A stretch of 64,000 nt of DNA from Liolophura sinensis (taxonomy: Eukaryota > Mollusca > Polyplacophora > Chitonida > Chitonidae), in the NCBI RefSeq assembly GCF_032854445.1, contig NC_088301.1, positions 46,671,187 to 46,735,186 of the forward strand, in the 5' to 3' direction. Below are positions 22,793-36,944 of the stretch, piece by piece. Each line of letters starts with the position of its first letter. Positions within the stretch are counted from its first letter, which is position 1. Below the pieces are notes generated by a model. The model did no database searches. It had not been told where the DNA came from and saw nothing but the letters and a program-made list of their open reading frames with translations. The translations under genes and the position numbers were made by a program.

Positions 22793-25700
22793 GGGGGATA
22801 GTTTTGGCGTGAAATGCGTTTCAGATCAGAACTGAAACCATTGCTCTTGTGGAGCTGAATGTTTTACGACAGTAAACATGTGTATGTGGTCTTACTTCCA
22901 GCTGAAAATAGCACAGCTCTGATAATAAATTCAGAGCATCAAGCAGTCTACAGGTAGGAAATGACTGCTGTAACATTATATACTATATATCTGTACAGTG
23001 TCTGGATGTAAAACTCTACTTGGGCAAAGGAGAAGGCAATGCTTCTTGTTGCAATTGCTAGTGTATCATAAGGTCACCTAAGCGGCGCACACCCCTCATT
23101 TTGCAAGATTCAAGGACGCATTGGTTAAAGTGTTGTTTTATTTATGTCAATAAGAATGTTCATATGTAAAAGAATTAGAATTTGATTTATTGATACCATA
23201 GCTGTCTGACACACTTAGATGGATGTATGTCTTAGAATATAAATACTGTTGTGCTCCTATCGACAGCTCAAACATGAGATTATAAAACAGAAGCCAGACT
23301 CTGGATGTGAAAACTACTTGGAAGCCGAGGACCTACATGTAGTTGTTGTTGAAAGTATTCACTTTTTTGTGAATATTGTTTTTTTATTGGAAAACGGATA
23401 GGACAAATGTCTTGGGTTTTAGCCGCCTATCTAAGTAAACTTTCCAAATCATCCTAAGATGTTACTTGGTAAACACATAAATGCAGGCTGAGGACGGTTG
23501 TAATGTTTCTTAGATTTTCTTGTACTCATAAACTATTAACAGCACATTGATTAAAGCTTACCTGAAAAAATGTTAAACTGTATTTAGAGATGATGTAAAG
23601 GATCTAAATTCAGTCATACATTTCAGACTGGGTAGTGAGTTTAAGCTTCAAGCCTCTGGAGATGAATGAGAATTCGGCAAGGAAGATGTATCAATCCTTC
23701 GGATCAAACGTTGTCGTCCTTGACATTTATACGGACAGACGGGCTGTGAGAGTCGCGGTAAAACTTAAATACGGCAACAGCAATGTCTTGCTTACTGTCA
23801 TAGGAAGTCCCTAAGGCACTGGGATCTGGGATAACCTATTGTTAGGAGACAATTGGGATCGGTGAAGAGTTCGCCCGTCTCAGTTCTGCTAAATCACCTA
23901 GGACAGGTGTAACCGGTGTCTACCAACAGACCCGTCTGGATTATGGTCAATCACGTCCGATAATGGGTCAGCCAGTGTCAAACTGTCGCAACACTAAGCC
24001 GGCCAGTTTTTATCACTCCGCTGGAAAATTAACTCTTCGTCCTGCGCGGACCATCCACTCAGAAAAAGTGAAATACATGATCCATACATGTAAACATGCT
24101 TTAACTATAACCAACGCTTCTTTTTTTCATGATTTACACACTGGCGTTCACAGTAAAGACGGGGAACCCACGGTATAGGCCTACCCAGGTAAATTTTGGC
24201 CTATACGATATGTGATATGTGATAAATTATAACAGCTGCATCAAATATGCTGATAACATTTGTATGTACCTCAGACACCACAGGTGTTGAGGAAATATTC
24301 GTTAATGAAAGTGTTTACAAATGAGGTACCTGTTTGGTATACTTTTATCAGTTGACTTGGATTTAAATAAACTTACGTAGAAGCGAATAAAGTAGACGAA
24401 ATTCAAAATAGACTAGTGTCCTTTCATGTTATCTAGACAGGCATATCCTTCGCCTTTACCAAGCGTTTTAAATTTTCAATCATTCGTTCTTTCCCTTCAG
24501 GTCATCGAACATCTGGTTCAATGTACACATAACATAGACAAACTCTGATAAACGTTTACCATTTCTAACCATGTTAAAACCAGACTTTTTTACAGTGGTG
24601 TTTTTGGCTGTTATCAAGAATATTTCATGTACAATCGACAGTAAGGTTTTGGGGATGCTCTCAAACTGAAAACTATTCTATATGTATAGCTGTAGTATTC
24701 AGTATTACATGAAGAGGTCATTGAGTTTGCCTCTTTTGTGTGTGGTTTTATGGATTTAGCATTCTTTCGTTCACAAAACCACACTGTCACCTTATTCCGA
24801 CACATTCCTACACCTGCTTCATCCACGCCCATTAACGTAAATCCTCAGTCGCCAATCACAATGCGCCATCCAAGCATGGTAAACTAACACCGGGCTGACC
24901 GGCACTCCAGCCCAATAATTTCAGTTGATTCGGAGATAGTTATGACCAGACTTGCAACGACCCCAAGAGGTACTTCATCGTCTTATTTATACATATCATA
25001 TAAAAAATTTTAAACGTCGTCTGATGATAATATTCATTTGTTATAGAATTCAATCGTCATGATATTTGCTACTTTAAATGCTTTAATGACGTTTTTCGTA
25101 ATATTCATAATTATTTCACATATGTATCTGGGGATAAATATCTGTTGCTAGAGAATACCAATCTACTACACCTGACTAAATCAGCTTTAGCTATATTTTA
25201 GAAAGAATTTCTACTCTCTGTTGCCCTAAGGACATGTTCTCTTTGTGGTCATCAAATGACATATGGGAGCAACTTGCAGAGTAAAGAATACAAAGTTAGC
25301 CAAAGTTCAACTTGGTATACCTATGCTAGAAATATGACTCAGTTATGTCAATGGTATTTAACGCGGTATTCCAGCGTGTGATATAACAATACATGGAGAG
25401 TATAGTGTCATCATTAGGTTAACAAAAAATCGTTTAATTCAAAATAACTGCTCTCTGGACAACGATGAAGACACAAGGTCGATTGTTTTATATGAACCCT
25501 TCCCGAGGTAACGTTTTGTCCGAAGTGGGTATTCGTGCTAGCTATTTACCGCTAACCGGAAAAGTATAAAATGATAACAACATTGTTATTGCGTGTCGTG
25601 CTTGACGGTACTTCCTCAGTTTTATTAATGAGACTTGGCACGCCATCGTCAACATTAGCGTATCGGCTTTGACCAGAAATAATTGAGTTTTGTGTACTCA

Positions 25701-28595
25701 TCCACAGAAACTTGATTGATCTCAGTTTCCTTCTGTCTTAGACTAACAAGCCTACCGCTAATTGACAATTCTCGTATGAACGGATGGCGTGCCAAAAATT
25801 CACACGACAGTGCCACTCGACGATCCCACGGAGGGAACGATATCCGTCGGCCTGTAAAACCTATTGTGTCGTGTATGCATATTCGCCTCCGCCAGACAGG
25901 GGAGCACTACAGTCGACCGTGTCGACGAGTATCTGCCAAGCATAGATGCACATACGATACGCTAAGCATCCAAAGACCATGGCGGTAAACAGATATTTAA
26001 AGGGCACATTATAAGGATAACGACTTTGCTCACAGAAGCTTATGATGATAGAATCCAAGCCCAAACCTGATAAAGCTTGTAAGAAGAGACTAATAGGTTT
26101 GGGGAATTACTTTTCGATTCTCTAAGGTGTTTTATGTACAGAGAAGAGTACTTCGTGGAAGACATAAAATGAATGTCCCCTTTTACGTCTAAATTATGAC
26201 ACACTGTTGTAATGTGGTTAACCCCCGTAATTGTCTTCAATTTACCAGGTCGCCCACCAGAGGCCTGCGTCAGTCCTTGGATTCCACAACAACAAAAGAC
26301 TTTACAATAACTTACTCGTAACTTGCAATCGTTCATGGATCAGATATCATTGGTTTTTGCGTACGTAGTTGAAAGTTCGGTAGATATAGATTTGTGAGGG
26401 CCAAAGTAGAAGTATATATATATCAAAGCTTTATACAGGTTACGTGTTTTGATACGAGATGTTTACTCTAGTTTCAGTTTCAAACTTAGTAAAGAGAAGT
26501 TTACAAAAAAGTTGACAGATTACTTTTAAGAAAGTATACAACATCGTATATACCCATTTCCCAATTTACAACCAAAGCTAAAATACTTAAAACCGCATTA
26601 CCTCTAAAAATGTTTTTGAATAACTTTGCCGTATAGATGAAAGACACGTTATCCTACTTAAGCCTTCAAAATTAGGTTTTTGGCACTTCTTGGCAGGCTC
26701 AGCACAAGTACATCGACTGGTCTACGTGAAATCCACTGATTGAATGGTTGTGCAAGGCTTCTTCAGCGTCACATGCCAGTAAGCCAATAGTATCTCTGTC
26801 TGTTTTACGAGAAGCTACCACGATACCATCGAAATAATGTTGAAATCGACCTTAAACTTCAAACAAAACAAACAAATAAAAGAATTAATCAGTTTTCAAA
26901 CATACGTGCGGCGAAATCCACTGAGGCAAATATTGCTGTATATAATCGAATCAATGATCCAGTACTACCACCAGTCAGTGTCTGTGTTTTCATTGTCTGT
27001 TACAACAGTGAAATACATATATCTTTACGCAGACTGGTAAATTGCAACTGATTGCTGATTTAACAACCTCACATAACCTGATGTGACCTTGATCCATACT
27101 GGTGATCTCGGAGAGGCGAGATATCAAAGATTTTGTCTCCAATTGACTATCAGTAAGATATACTTCATTTGTATTAATATATGACCAATAAATCTCCGGT
27201 TTAAAAAAATCACATGTAAAATTTCGTTTATATTCATTTGAAGGAACTAAAATTGAGCGTGTAAAGTTCATGTCAACACAATGTTTTGGATAATTATGTG
27301 TAATCCTTTACGACTACCGCTTGAAAGTAAGAAAACTTAGAGGAAAACTCCTATCGACCTGTAGACCAACCAATCCTTTGTTTTATCTGATAACCAATAT
27401 TTGTTGATATACAACTGGTGAGACTAATCTGCATGATCTGTTGACAAACCATACGTACAATTTACGGCATCATTTTCAGATTTTAATCATAATTGCAGTA
27501 ACATAGTATGATGTGCAGAAACTTTTAACCTACACTTAATTCTATCAGTTACACAAATATCAGTTCACACCCTGGGTAAAAAGACCTGTTATAAAACATC
27601 CAGTTAGGCGTTGGGTTTCAGACATACGAAAGATAAACCTATAGGTTAATTAGATTTATTGTCTACCGTCCCCAGCCACTACACGATTTTGATATCCAAC
27701 CTACACTACACCAAGAGGTTAAAAATGGCGTGTGTCAGACCTAATGCCTGATTTTCAAATTGTTATAATCTTTTTAGCATTTTCAGTGTGTTCATAGTGC
27801 GGTCAATTTGAACCGAATGTTCGCCGGGAGAGAGAGTTACACCTTAAACGGTAGAAAATCATTATTATTAATTATTCTTGTGTATATACTGCTAAGATCA
27901 ATCAAATAAATAGAAGGCACTCCTAGAGCGCAAATCTTCACCGCAGCTGGATGTGTAAATCCCACAGACAATCTTGCAATCGCCTGCATTCGTGTCATGT
28001 ATTGCAATAATGAAGAATGGTTTAAGAAATCTAGGTCTGGATCACCGCTTGACAAATTTATGGATATGGATCAGCACCACACTGTATGTATAATTGTTCT
28101 AATGTAGTTGTACATAGTGTCATAAAAAACCGTCATATTGCATAACATGTTACAATGGTGACGATATTATACAAGATATTCATGGATCTGAACCCAGATG
28201 CTTATCACCGCAAAAATCTATTGGGTTGGTGTATGGACCAAGCACAAACGGTGCACCAATTTTCACCCAAATCTGTCCATATCTTTTTCAGTAAAGATGT
28301 TGACAGATACGCGGACAGACTGATACAAACGCCGACAAAATAATAACCTTCTTTGGCGGAGATAAAAAATGTAATACTTTATTGGAGATTACATTAAACC
28401 GCAAATGCTACAAAGGTGGCCTTCTCCAAAATAAAACAGACAAATATAAGCGCACTCCATGGAGAAAATAAAAGGAAAGAGTCATTACATGCACAAAGAG
28501 AAAGTTTTAATATTTATTTTTTTTAATCTTGGGATTATTTGTTTGAAAAAAAAAGTACATATTATAAAATATCAACTTATTCAACTGAGTTCAGA
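22793..28595. other. 5.8 kb without a supported gene
   Basis: Short frames only (for example 25716-25988 on + and 26040-26336 on -), none with a recognisable domain, signal peptide or splice context. I did not recognise mobile-element parts. Confidence 0.4.
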
Positions 28596-28599
28596 AACG

Positions 28600-28745
28600 G
28601 AGGAGTAGAAATAGACATTCGTATTGTAATAGTCAACCATAGTGTGTTCAATAATCAGCGCATGATCAATAATCACAAGACCCATTTCCAAAACATCGTT
28701 CAACACAAATCACAAAAGAGCTAAGACAGTGTATAAAGTAAGAAA
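28600..28745 (+). repeat. B-family dispersed repeat, copy 7 (partial)
   Basis: Follows the family order through GACATTCGTATTGTAATAGT, AATAATCACAAGACCCATTT, CACAAAAGAGCTAAGACAGT and GTATAAAGTAAGAAATTGGG. The distal part is lost. An inverted A-family copy follows at about 28.92 kb. Confidence 0.6.
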
Positions 28746-28919
28746 TTGGGACAGTTTAGGATTAAATTTAGTCCAATAAGTATCCAAATCTTTCACCATG
28801 CAAGTTGTTGTTGGTTAAAATGTGTATTTCAGCATAAACTGCTTAATCCGTGCTGTAGTGGGCATCTAGTTTGCTTCTATTTAAGCATATATATGAACAC
28901 TTAGATTAAAACCCTATCT

Positions 28920-29040
28920 ATGGTTAATTCACAAGAGATCGTATTTCACTGCTTATGTATGACCATTTAGCAATTACCACACTGTTGTCGCTGATCTGAA
29001 TTTTACACTTTTATATTGTAAATCTTTTATTATATTGACT
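28920..29040 (-). repeat. A-family repeat, inverted diverged copy
   Basis: GATCGTATTTCACTGCTTAT, GACCATTTAGCAATTACCAC and ACTGTTGTCGCTGATC are the reverse complement of the A start (GCGACGACA..GTGAT..GCAAATGGTC..GTGAAATAC), followed by TGTAAATCTTTTATTATATT as at 38.2 and 36.4 kb. Confidence 0.55.
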
Positions 29041-32000
29041 TACGAGGGGCTGACACTTTCCGAAACGTGGTCTCTGTGCATTGTGTTCATTTTCAACATA
29101 GTAAGGTCAGTAATTCTAGTCCAGTCACATGTAATAAGTTGCTGTTAATATTACCGCAGTTTTACCTAATTCTGCATTTGGCGGGGCACTAGTATACGAA
29201 CAGGTAGAATGAAACCCTAACTGAGATAAACTCTTCACAGTGTTGTCGTAGCTCTGGTTTATTCTCCATGCTGTAGCCCTTCATCTTGATCGCAATTGTT
29301 CATATATCCAATGTGGCGATTTTATTAAACATCATGCATAACAGCCGTCAACAGCCGGAATTTTGCACAATTATGAACAGCGCGGGGATTCTGAACGCTC
29401 CGTATATATTACTCTGTCAATTTAAGGAACTTCGAGCTAAAGTTGAATCCCTGGGCACACGGCATTGCCTATTAGTAAGTTGTAACGTTGACGGAAATCG
29501 TCGCCCAACAGACAGGGTATAACAAAGCCTAGAATATATACATGCTATAGACGGAACTCCTTGGTATTTTAGAATGATTATTAGAAAGGGAATTAACTAT
29601 GTGGGAAAAATGTTGATTAGTTGACGAGACAAGGAAACCGTTTTCGTCTTGTACAGATTCATGCCCAAGCCAGAAATACACATCACCACAAAGCATAAAG
29701 AAGAAAAACGACCGATCTGTGGTCACAAGGTGAGACGATTGCGCATTTCAAAATCAAGTGATATTAAGCAAAATGAAGCACGCCATCTCCAACACAACAA
29801 CAACACCGTCCTGCCCATAGAGATGCTCGTAGCATCTGAAAATAATATAAATCGACGTACATGGAAAAATACAGGTCTGCAGCAGTGGGCAGAGCTTGTC
29901 TAGTGACTGCAAACGGACTGGGGGTAACAAACAAATAGTGAATAGTCTTACAAGGAAAGCACCACAAAAAAAATTGTTGCAAATTTTATACACCATTGTA
30001 GAAGACATTTGGTGCTATATATAGCTTAAAATTATGGGTGTATCACAGTGGTTTTAACGTTTTTTACTAGCTATAGATCGGCAACACGCATATATCACCT
30101 GGCGAGTAACCTACAAAATACCACATGTCGTGACTTCAGACATATATGCAACAATCTGTATGCATTTGAATAGACAACCACGATGAACTACTTCAAAGTT
30201 CCATATAGAACGTCGAGTTTGCTCTTGTTTGTGTGACCATTCCAGGTCTATAGACCGCCTTTTGGTATCTATAAACCATAGCTGCGCTTAATTTTCCAAT
30301 GGCTGCAAAATCATTCGGAATAATATGAGCAAAAGGGTAATATGATAGCTGTGAGCTGTTTGTCTGTACGAAAATTGAGCAACAGAAAAACAATCGCTGT
30401 TGGAGACTTTTGCGAATGTGTATAATGCAAAAAACAATACTTACTGCCTATTCACCGTGTTTTACGTAATAACCTAAACACCCATATTTGTTAACATTGG
30501 CGTCTCATTGGGTTATTTAAATGAATCTAGTTAATTCCTTCGTTTCAATAGCCGTATTTCATTTCGATCTTGCGTTTTATTCATGAAGCCATACATTTGG
30601 ATAGCTACGTCTATTTGGGTCATGAAGCCATGTCGGCTTTACGAGATCTCCAAGGTGACCTTTAGCGGTAGGTAATGTATAATTTATATGGGTTTTATAC
30701 CAGTATACCACTGCATATCAACTCAGCATTAACAGTGGGAATACATAACCACTAGGGTACAGCACCGCCAGTTGACATTTTACCTGTGAGATTTGTACAT
30801 GCAGTTTAATCTGCCATTTTGCAAAACGATTTGATACATTCGGACGAACTTATGAATAGATATTCAGCAAAATGCCTCTGTGACATTCGGTCATTTGTCA
30901 TGGTGATTTCCTTGAAAGAAACGAAGTTTTCAATGGTTACAACAGAAGGCACTGATAAAATAACAACACAAGCGATTGGGACCTTTTACCTCGTAAATTA
31001 TTGTCCTTAAAAACATGAAATAAATATTTATTGCTAAGAAATTGGCTGAGGTATTCCTTTTCGATTATGCACGATACACAGGGATCCATACGGATGTTTT
31101 GAAAATACTTAGCAGGAGAGTAAATAGCCCTATTTCGTCAGCAATGACAATGATGAGAGCAAAAGTGTTGTTGTTTTCCGTATTTACACATCCTCCCCTT
31201 CAGCTGCAAATACAGATTGACAGTATTGATAGAAAGTATTTCATGCATTATTCCCTGTGTTTACTATTTGTGAGGCATTATGTGAACGACGATTTTACAT
31301 ATTTTGCTCACAGCCTTTGTTGAAAAGGCTGTTGGTAGGGTAGTCACTGTTGATAGGTAAGCCTAAAGGCTTGGACAACCCAGACAAGGTGTATGCTTGG
31401 GGACGCTGGGGATGTTCTCATCGACGGCCTATGTCTCCTTACCAGAGGAAGAAACAATCACAATACCTAACCCTGTAGGTTAAACACCCACAGGGGAAAT
31501 TTCACCTCAGATCACATAGTCCGGGTCTAATGACATGCTCCGGATAGATTAAGGAATGGGAAGACATCGTCGTTTATCTGTATCACTTAAGACAGTACCG
31601 AAAAAAAATACGTCATCAACAGATCGTCATCGTAACGCCTACACAGCTTGGCCCACAGCAGAGCATCGCCAAATACAACGACAGACGTTTTGAGTATCAA
31701 AAGGCCAGTTTTCAAACTAATTATATAATGATACCGTTACTATCTTGATTCAGCATTTTAAAGACATAGGCAGCCAGTAAATTTTATATCTATCAGCACC
31801 CAAAGCTCATGACAATGATGATATGCAAATATCCAACATCTGCAATATCTACAAAAGGCACAATGGGTAAACGGTTTATAGTTCGTCAGCTTGTAAAAAC
31901 GAAGTTCTCAGCGTAGTTAGATGTAGAAAATATATCGCGCTGTAAATAAATCAGACCTCTCACAAAAGACGTAGAAACCCATGTCCTGTTTACTTTAGTG

Positions 32001-32264
32001 CACGTGAGTGCTAATTTAAAGCTGTTGTTCTTCACACATACGGTGGTAACACGTGTCAAACACCTTGTTCAGTGTTGACATGAAAACAATAGATTTAGAG
32101 AGTATTGGGGGGCACCCTTCTTGAGGCGTACAAAACGTGGCAATAGGTCTACAAATGAATATCCACACCGAAAAACTTCTGCCGTGTATAAGATATCGCT
32201 AATACGTAGGAGAAAAACATGAATGCTTAAGCTTTGCCTACCTTATGTAAGATATCCCTTTACA
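29041..32264. other. 3.2 kb without a supported gene
   Basis: Several 60-95 codon frames (29286, 29649, 30819, 31042) lack recognisable motifs and are within chance expectation for this composition. Confidence 0.4.
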
Positions 32265-32405
32265 CTATATGTTTATTTATGTACTTATTTATTTGATTGG
32301 TGTTATGCGCCGTACTCAGGAATATTTCATTTATACCAGGGCGGCCAGCCTTATGGTTGGAGGAAATCGGGTGGGGAGTCTCATTGCTGGCGTGCTAACC
32401 CACGG
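32265..32405 (-). mobile_element. SINE family 1, internally deleted copy
   Basis: Inverted relative to the 14.4 kb copy: a TATTTATGTACTTATTTATT tail, then GATTGGTGTTATGCGCCGTA, TCAGGAATATTTCATTTATA, GGCGGCCAGCCTTATGGTTG, then a jump to GCTGGCGTGCTAACCCACGG, the start of the tRNA-like head. The middle of the element is deleted. Confidence 0.7.
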
Positions 32406-35219
32406 AGGTCCCCTATACTATACATAAAATATCCATTACGTCTATGAGACGAACAGAAAAGCTGTACCTCTAACATTTATATGTGACGTACATATACACA
32501 TTATACTTAGGAGCTGAACAGAACCTTTACCACCAGTGCATTCTATATACAGGAGTTAAACAAAAAATCTTAACCTTTGTTTTCTATTTTTAAGCTACCT
32601 CATATGAATCAGAATGGGTGTTTCAGTTTCAAAAACGCAGACTGAGATAAATAATAAGGGGAACACCACCCTACAACAACAAACAAAACCGTCCTCTAAC
32701 AAAGCTATTCGTCGCATGTAAAAGCGCTGATCTAAAAACTGAACACTTGCATATTTTCCAGTGCGTTTGATTCCTACAATACCGGCGTGTAGCATAACCT
32801 ATCATAGCCTAAAGCCATAATATACATTCGTTAGTTGTTTGTTGATTATAGCACAATATCCACGAAACTAATCGTTTGTCTGTCAATGCCATATCTGATA
32901 GCAAGCATGTTGTAAGCTATGCGGATACCTAATACCACGTACAATTTTCCACAACAGTTTTACAATTGTAATCAAAATACAGGTAACGGAAAGGATTTAT
33001 CTGAAGCTAAATTGCGCCAAGTTGCGTTAAACACACACGGGTTCGGTCCATTATGTAAGAGTGAGATGCTTTCATTTAGCATATTTATGCACCAGATAAG
33101 ATTGTAAGCTTGATAAACGAAGCATGCCACCAGGTAGTTATCCAGCCCACTTGAAGAAATAGGCATGAGTGTAGGATTGGAGGATCAAAGGTAACCCCCC
33201 TCTTCCCGTCATGTCAAGCAAGTTCCGCAAATGCCGGCCAGGCTGATAAAAAATGTCAATTTCCATTCAAATAGGGGAGTATCTTCTGCCTGACAGTAAA
33301 AAGAGTTCGTTATTAAATATTGAAATATTCGTCATAGGAAGATAATATATATTCTCCTAAATCTGTTCAGTGGCACAAAGATTTGCTTACTTTCCACTAA
33401 CAACGGAATGCGGATTGAGTGGGAGGAGTAAGGGCCACGCTCCAAAAAAAATTGTCAGAGAAGGGCCAATGTATCCACACATAAACATTACGCCGCTCTT
33501 GAAACAGAGACAACCACATCCACTATACTTTAGGTTTTGGAAAATATACCGATGTACCTGTATTACCACTTGATGTCTTGATATGGGTTGTAAGAATTTA
33601 TCATATTTACTTTTTCGAAAATCGTTTATACTGCCTCTCATCATCTAGGGGTTTAAAAGATGCCGAGACAAAGGCGGCCCCTGGACCTTTCATCGAGACC
33701 TCCCCAGATCCACGTTTTGAACGTTCGCACACTTCCGCCAGGCCTTTTATTTTGCTAATGTCCATGCTTCATGAACGTGTGTTTGTTGTCATCAGTAACA
33801 CAATATCCTCGTTGGTGAAAGTTTTATTCCGTTGTAAAGGTATCACTATCATGAGCAGTAAAATGTTAAAGAAATGGCTTCTTAAAAGAGACGATCAGCA
33901 ATAGAAATTCAGAACATACAGGTCTCTCCATAAAAGCCGGCTACCGGCTGTTCGCGTACGCCTGTTTTGGGTCATACCGCCGGGTGTATAGGGCAAAGTT
34001 TCAACCGATCAAATAATATGTCTACAAGCAATCTGTTACTCTTATCTTTATTGACAACTCATGGTTTGACAAATGCTGGCCTTAATTTGGTGGAATTCCG
34101 GAAGTAATTCCCGCTAGACATACTTGTGTGCGTGTATACACATATCGCGGCTCCCTTCTGTCGTTCCCTTTGCCAGTCTGTACAATAATAAAACGTTATC
34201 GCTGATTGGCTACACGAAGGTTGACGAACCAGGGAACACAAGACATGCCGGCTATGCTATGCGTTGATTTCCGTCGTTGTTGTAAGTGTTTACAATATGA
34301 AGCGAACTTCTTTTAAAAGAAACAGGAGCCAACATTACTGTGGAAGTTTATTTTGAAGCCACACTTTGTCAGAACATTTGAAAACTGCATGTTGCAAGGA
34401 TTAATTGAGGTAAAGCAATTGTGTTTTGTAGTGCAGAATTGAGTTTATTTTAGCAATGAGTTCAGTTTTTGGCTGTTCCGGGAAACCTAAATAATTAATT
34501 ACTACATCTATATGTCATAACTTAAACAGTTAGGTCTGAATTGAATTTTCAAAGTTAAGCTCAAAGTTGCTTCAGGTCTGGGCTTCTTTCAGTTTTGGAT
34601 TTTAGCAGCCTGTTGATGGTGTCTAAATTGGAGTCCTGTCAATCCTGAGAGTCATAAACGGAATAAAGTAATGATGATGTAAAGTCAAATGTTATGTTCC
34701 TTTTCGTTTCACAAAGACCATGTTTTCTGTACAATGTAAATTCACTGTACAATGATACTGAATTCGTCATATGCAAGAGCAAACAGCTTAAAACGACAGA
34801 GAATGTATTTTAGAGCATATGGCAAAAATCGCGACTGCGGGCCTGTCGCTTCTTTTCCTAGCGCTTATCTCGTTGCGTTCGACAGCCACCTGTGAATAAC
34901 CCATCATACAGCTGTTTCAAAAAGTGTGGAGAGCCCTGAACATAAGTCTTAAACACAAGAATGGTGTGATGAAAAGTTCATTCGATGTGTGATTGTACAG
35001 TAAAAATAAAACTTTCAAAATGAAAAAAACTCTAATCTTGTGGAATTTGGCCTGATTTCGTCTGATGACTATAGATTGCAAACTATTCCGTGCATTCCAA
35101 CAATATACTGGAATCTTCTAGTTTCGTAGGATAGAAATAAACAGGAAACAAAAATGCTATAGAGATTTATGGGCTTCGTGAAAGAACTATTTATATAGCG
35201 CATCTACACAAAAACGCTT
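32406..35219. other. 2.8 kb without a supported gene
   Basis: No domain-bearing frame. The 108-codon frame at 33578-33904 has no signal peptide or motif and is treated as chance. Confidence 0.4.
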
Positions 35220-35413
35220 TCGTTGGCAAGTGTAAGTGTGAAATACAACCTCTTGTCAGTTTACGTCAATAGTTTACTCTGGCTGTTCGTGTAAATGCAA
35301 CTTAGAACTATGACGGACGTACAATTATGCAAGAAGAAAAATGTAGTGATGTTCTTTACAATTTATTACACTCCATTGGTCGAGAGTTACTCAAAATGTT
35401 GTGTTGTCATCGT
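35220..35413 (+). repeat. A-family dispersed repeat, copy 3
   Basis: GTGTGAAATACAACCTCTTG, TCAGTTTACGTCAATAG, CTGTTCGTGTAAATGC, GTAGTGATGTTCTTTACAAT and ACTCAAAATGTTGTGTTGTC match the family in order. Confidence 0.65.
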
Positions 35414-35485
35414 AAGGAGCGGGCGCCGGGGACATTCATTCCACCACAGACTACTTGTTTATGTAGGAATACACTCAAATAAAAA

Positions 35486-35605
35486 CACAGCATAGTGAGT
35501 AAAACCGGGGAAGCGACGACAGGGTGATAGTAGGCAATAGGTCACCAGTCACCGGTGAAATACGGGTGTCTTGTGAATTCACTCTGTCAGTAAAATATTT
35601 TCTAC
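35486..35605 (+). repeat. A-family repeat, partial copy
   Basis: ACACAGCATAGTGAGTAAAA, GAAGCGACGACAGGGTGATA, CAATAGGTCACCAGTCACCG and GTGAAATACGGGTGTCTTGT correspond to the first third of the family. Confidence 0.6.
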
Positions 35606-36184
35606 ATAAAACGTAAGGTATCCAACGTAACAGCTTATACATACTTGATGTATTATTCGAAATCTGTTCAGTGCTTCTTCCCCCAGACACCTATCGTATG
35701 TTGAAACAAAGTATGTATGTCCCAAGAATTACTGATGCTGACTTTCTTAGTGGAATTTGTTTTTGTTATTTTGATTATGGAAAAATGGACTATTCTGGCC
35801 CACAGCGTACATGGTTATTTGAAAACTTCGTCCGGTCCATGTGACAATCGAAATACCGGTGTGAAAATCCTCATTAAAGTGAAAATGACAGGCGGTTATA
35901 CGTCTCTGGTTTTTTATAAGCAGATACCAACGAAGCACTCTTCCACAAAGAGAATTTATGTTCATGCATATCTCGCAAATGAGTAATACGTTACCAATTC
36001 GCGCTCAAAGGCACTAGTGAAGAACAAATTACAAAGCTGGAAATATCTTTGTCTCCCCTTTTTCTATTCCAACACATTTCTCTCCGGTTAGATAAATTTT
36101 AAGCTTAGAATGTCTGTTGTTGGCTGTGCCTCGAATCTCCATGAAATCTCAAAATTAACCGGTTTTCTGTTACATGATACCGTT

Positions 36185-36380
36185 CGTGTTTCACCGGTTA
36201 CTTGACCATTATGTTAGTTATCACACTTTCGCCGCTGCATTGATTTTACTCTCTATGCTGTAAGCCGTTAACCAACAAGAGGCCGTATTTCACCGGTTAC
36301 AGGTATGGCCATTTGTCAACTGTCACACTGTCGTTGCTCCTGTGGTTTTACTCTCTGTCCTGTAAGTCTTCTATTATATT
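36185..36380 (-). repeat. A-family repeat, two inverted partial copies in tandem
   Basis: Two successive reverse-complement starts: GTGTTTCACCGGTTACTTGA ... TCACACTTTCGCCGCTGCAT (36190-36250) and GCCGTATTTCACCGGTTACA ... GTCACACTGTCGTTGCTCCT (36280-36345). The second is followed by TGTAAGTCTTCTATTATATT. Confidence 0.6.
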
Positions 36381-36514
36381 GTATTCTTGTATAAACCATT
36401 TTTCAACTGGTGGACTTCCACTGCTCCCTTTGCATTGTTTTAATGTTATTGTATGTTAAACTTGATAACTGCACAGCATTTCAAGTAATTCTAGACGTCT
36501 AAAAAGTTGCAGTT

Positions 36515-36790
36515 AATCTGCCTATGCGTCGAAACAGACGTTCACATACAAGCCGTCAACCGTCAGCCGTTCCAGGTCAATTTTTTAATCGCAAGGCCAA
36601 TTCCCAAAACGACGTATAACACAAACCACCAAAAAACTAAAAAAACACATAAAGTACGAAAATAAGAATTCATGTAAAAGAGAAAAAGTCAACGGTTTTC
36701 TATGATGTTACAAAGACGCAAGGTGTGTTCTATGAGACTGAGTGAAATCAGTATTGAAATCGTGTACCATGCTAGAATATCAGTTGTCGA
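36515..36790 (+). repeat. B-family dispersed repeat, copy 8
   Basis: GAAACAGACGTTCACATACA, GCCGTCAACCGTCAGCCGTT, CAAGGCCAATTCCCAAAACG, ACAAACCACCAAAAAACTAA and CGGTTTTCTATGATG occur in order. It lies directly upstream of RT remnant 2, as copy 4 lies upstream of RT remnant 1. Confidence 0.7.
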
Positions 36791-36944
36791 TAACAAAATA
36801 TGTATCTCAGTTGTGCCTTGATTGCAACTTTTCATATATCCAACGTGGCGATCTAACACGATGAATATACATGCCTTAGCTCCAAGTTAACCGGAACTAG
36901 ACACAATCATGAAGCAGAGCTCCAGATATCTGGACTCTCTGTCC

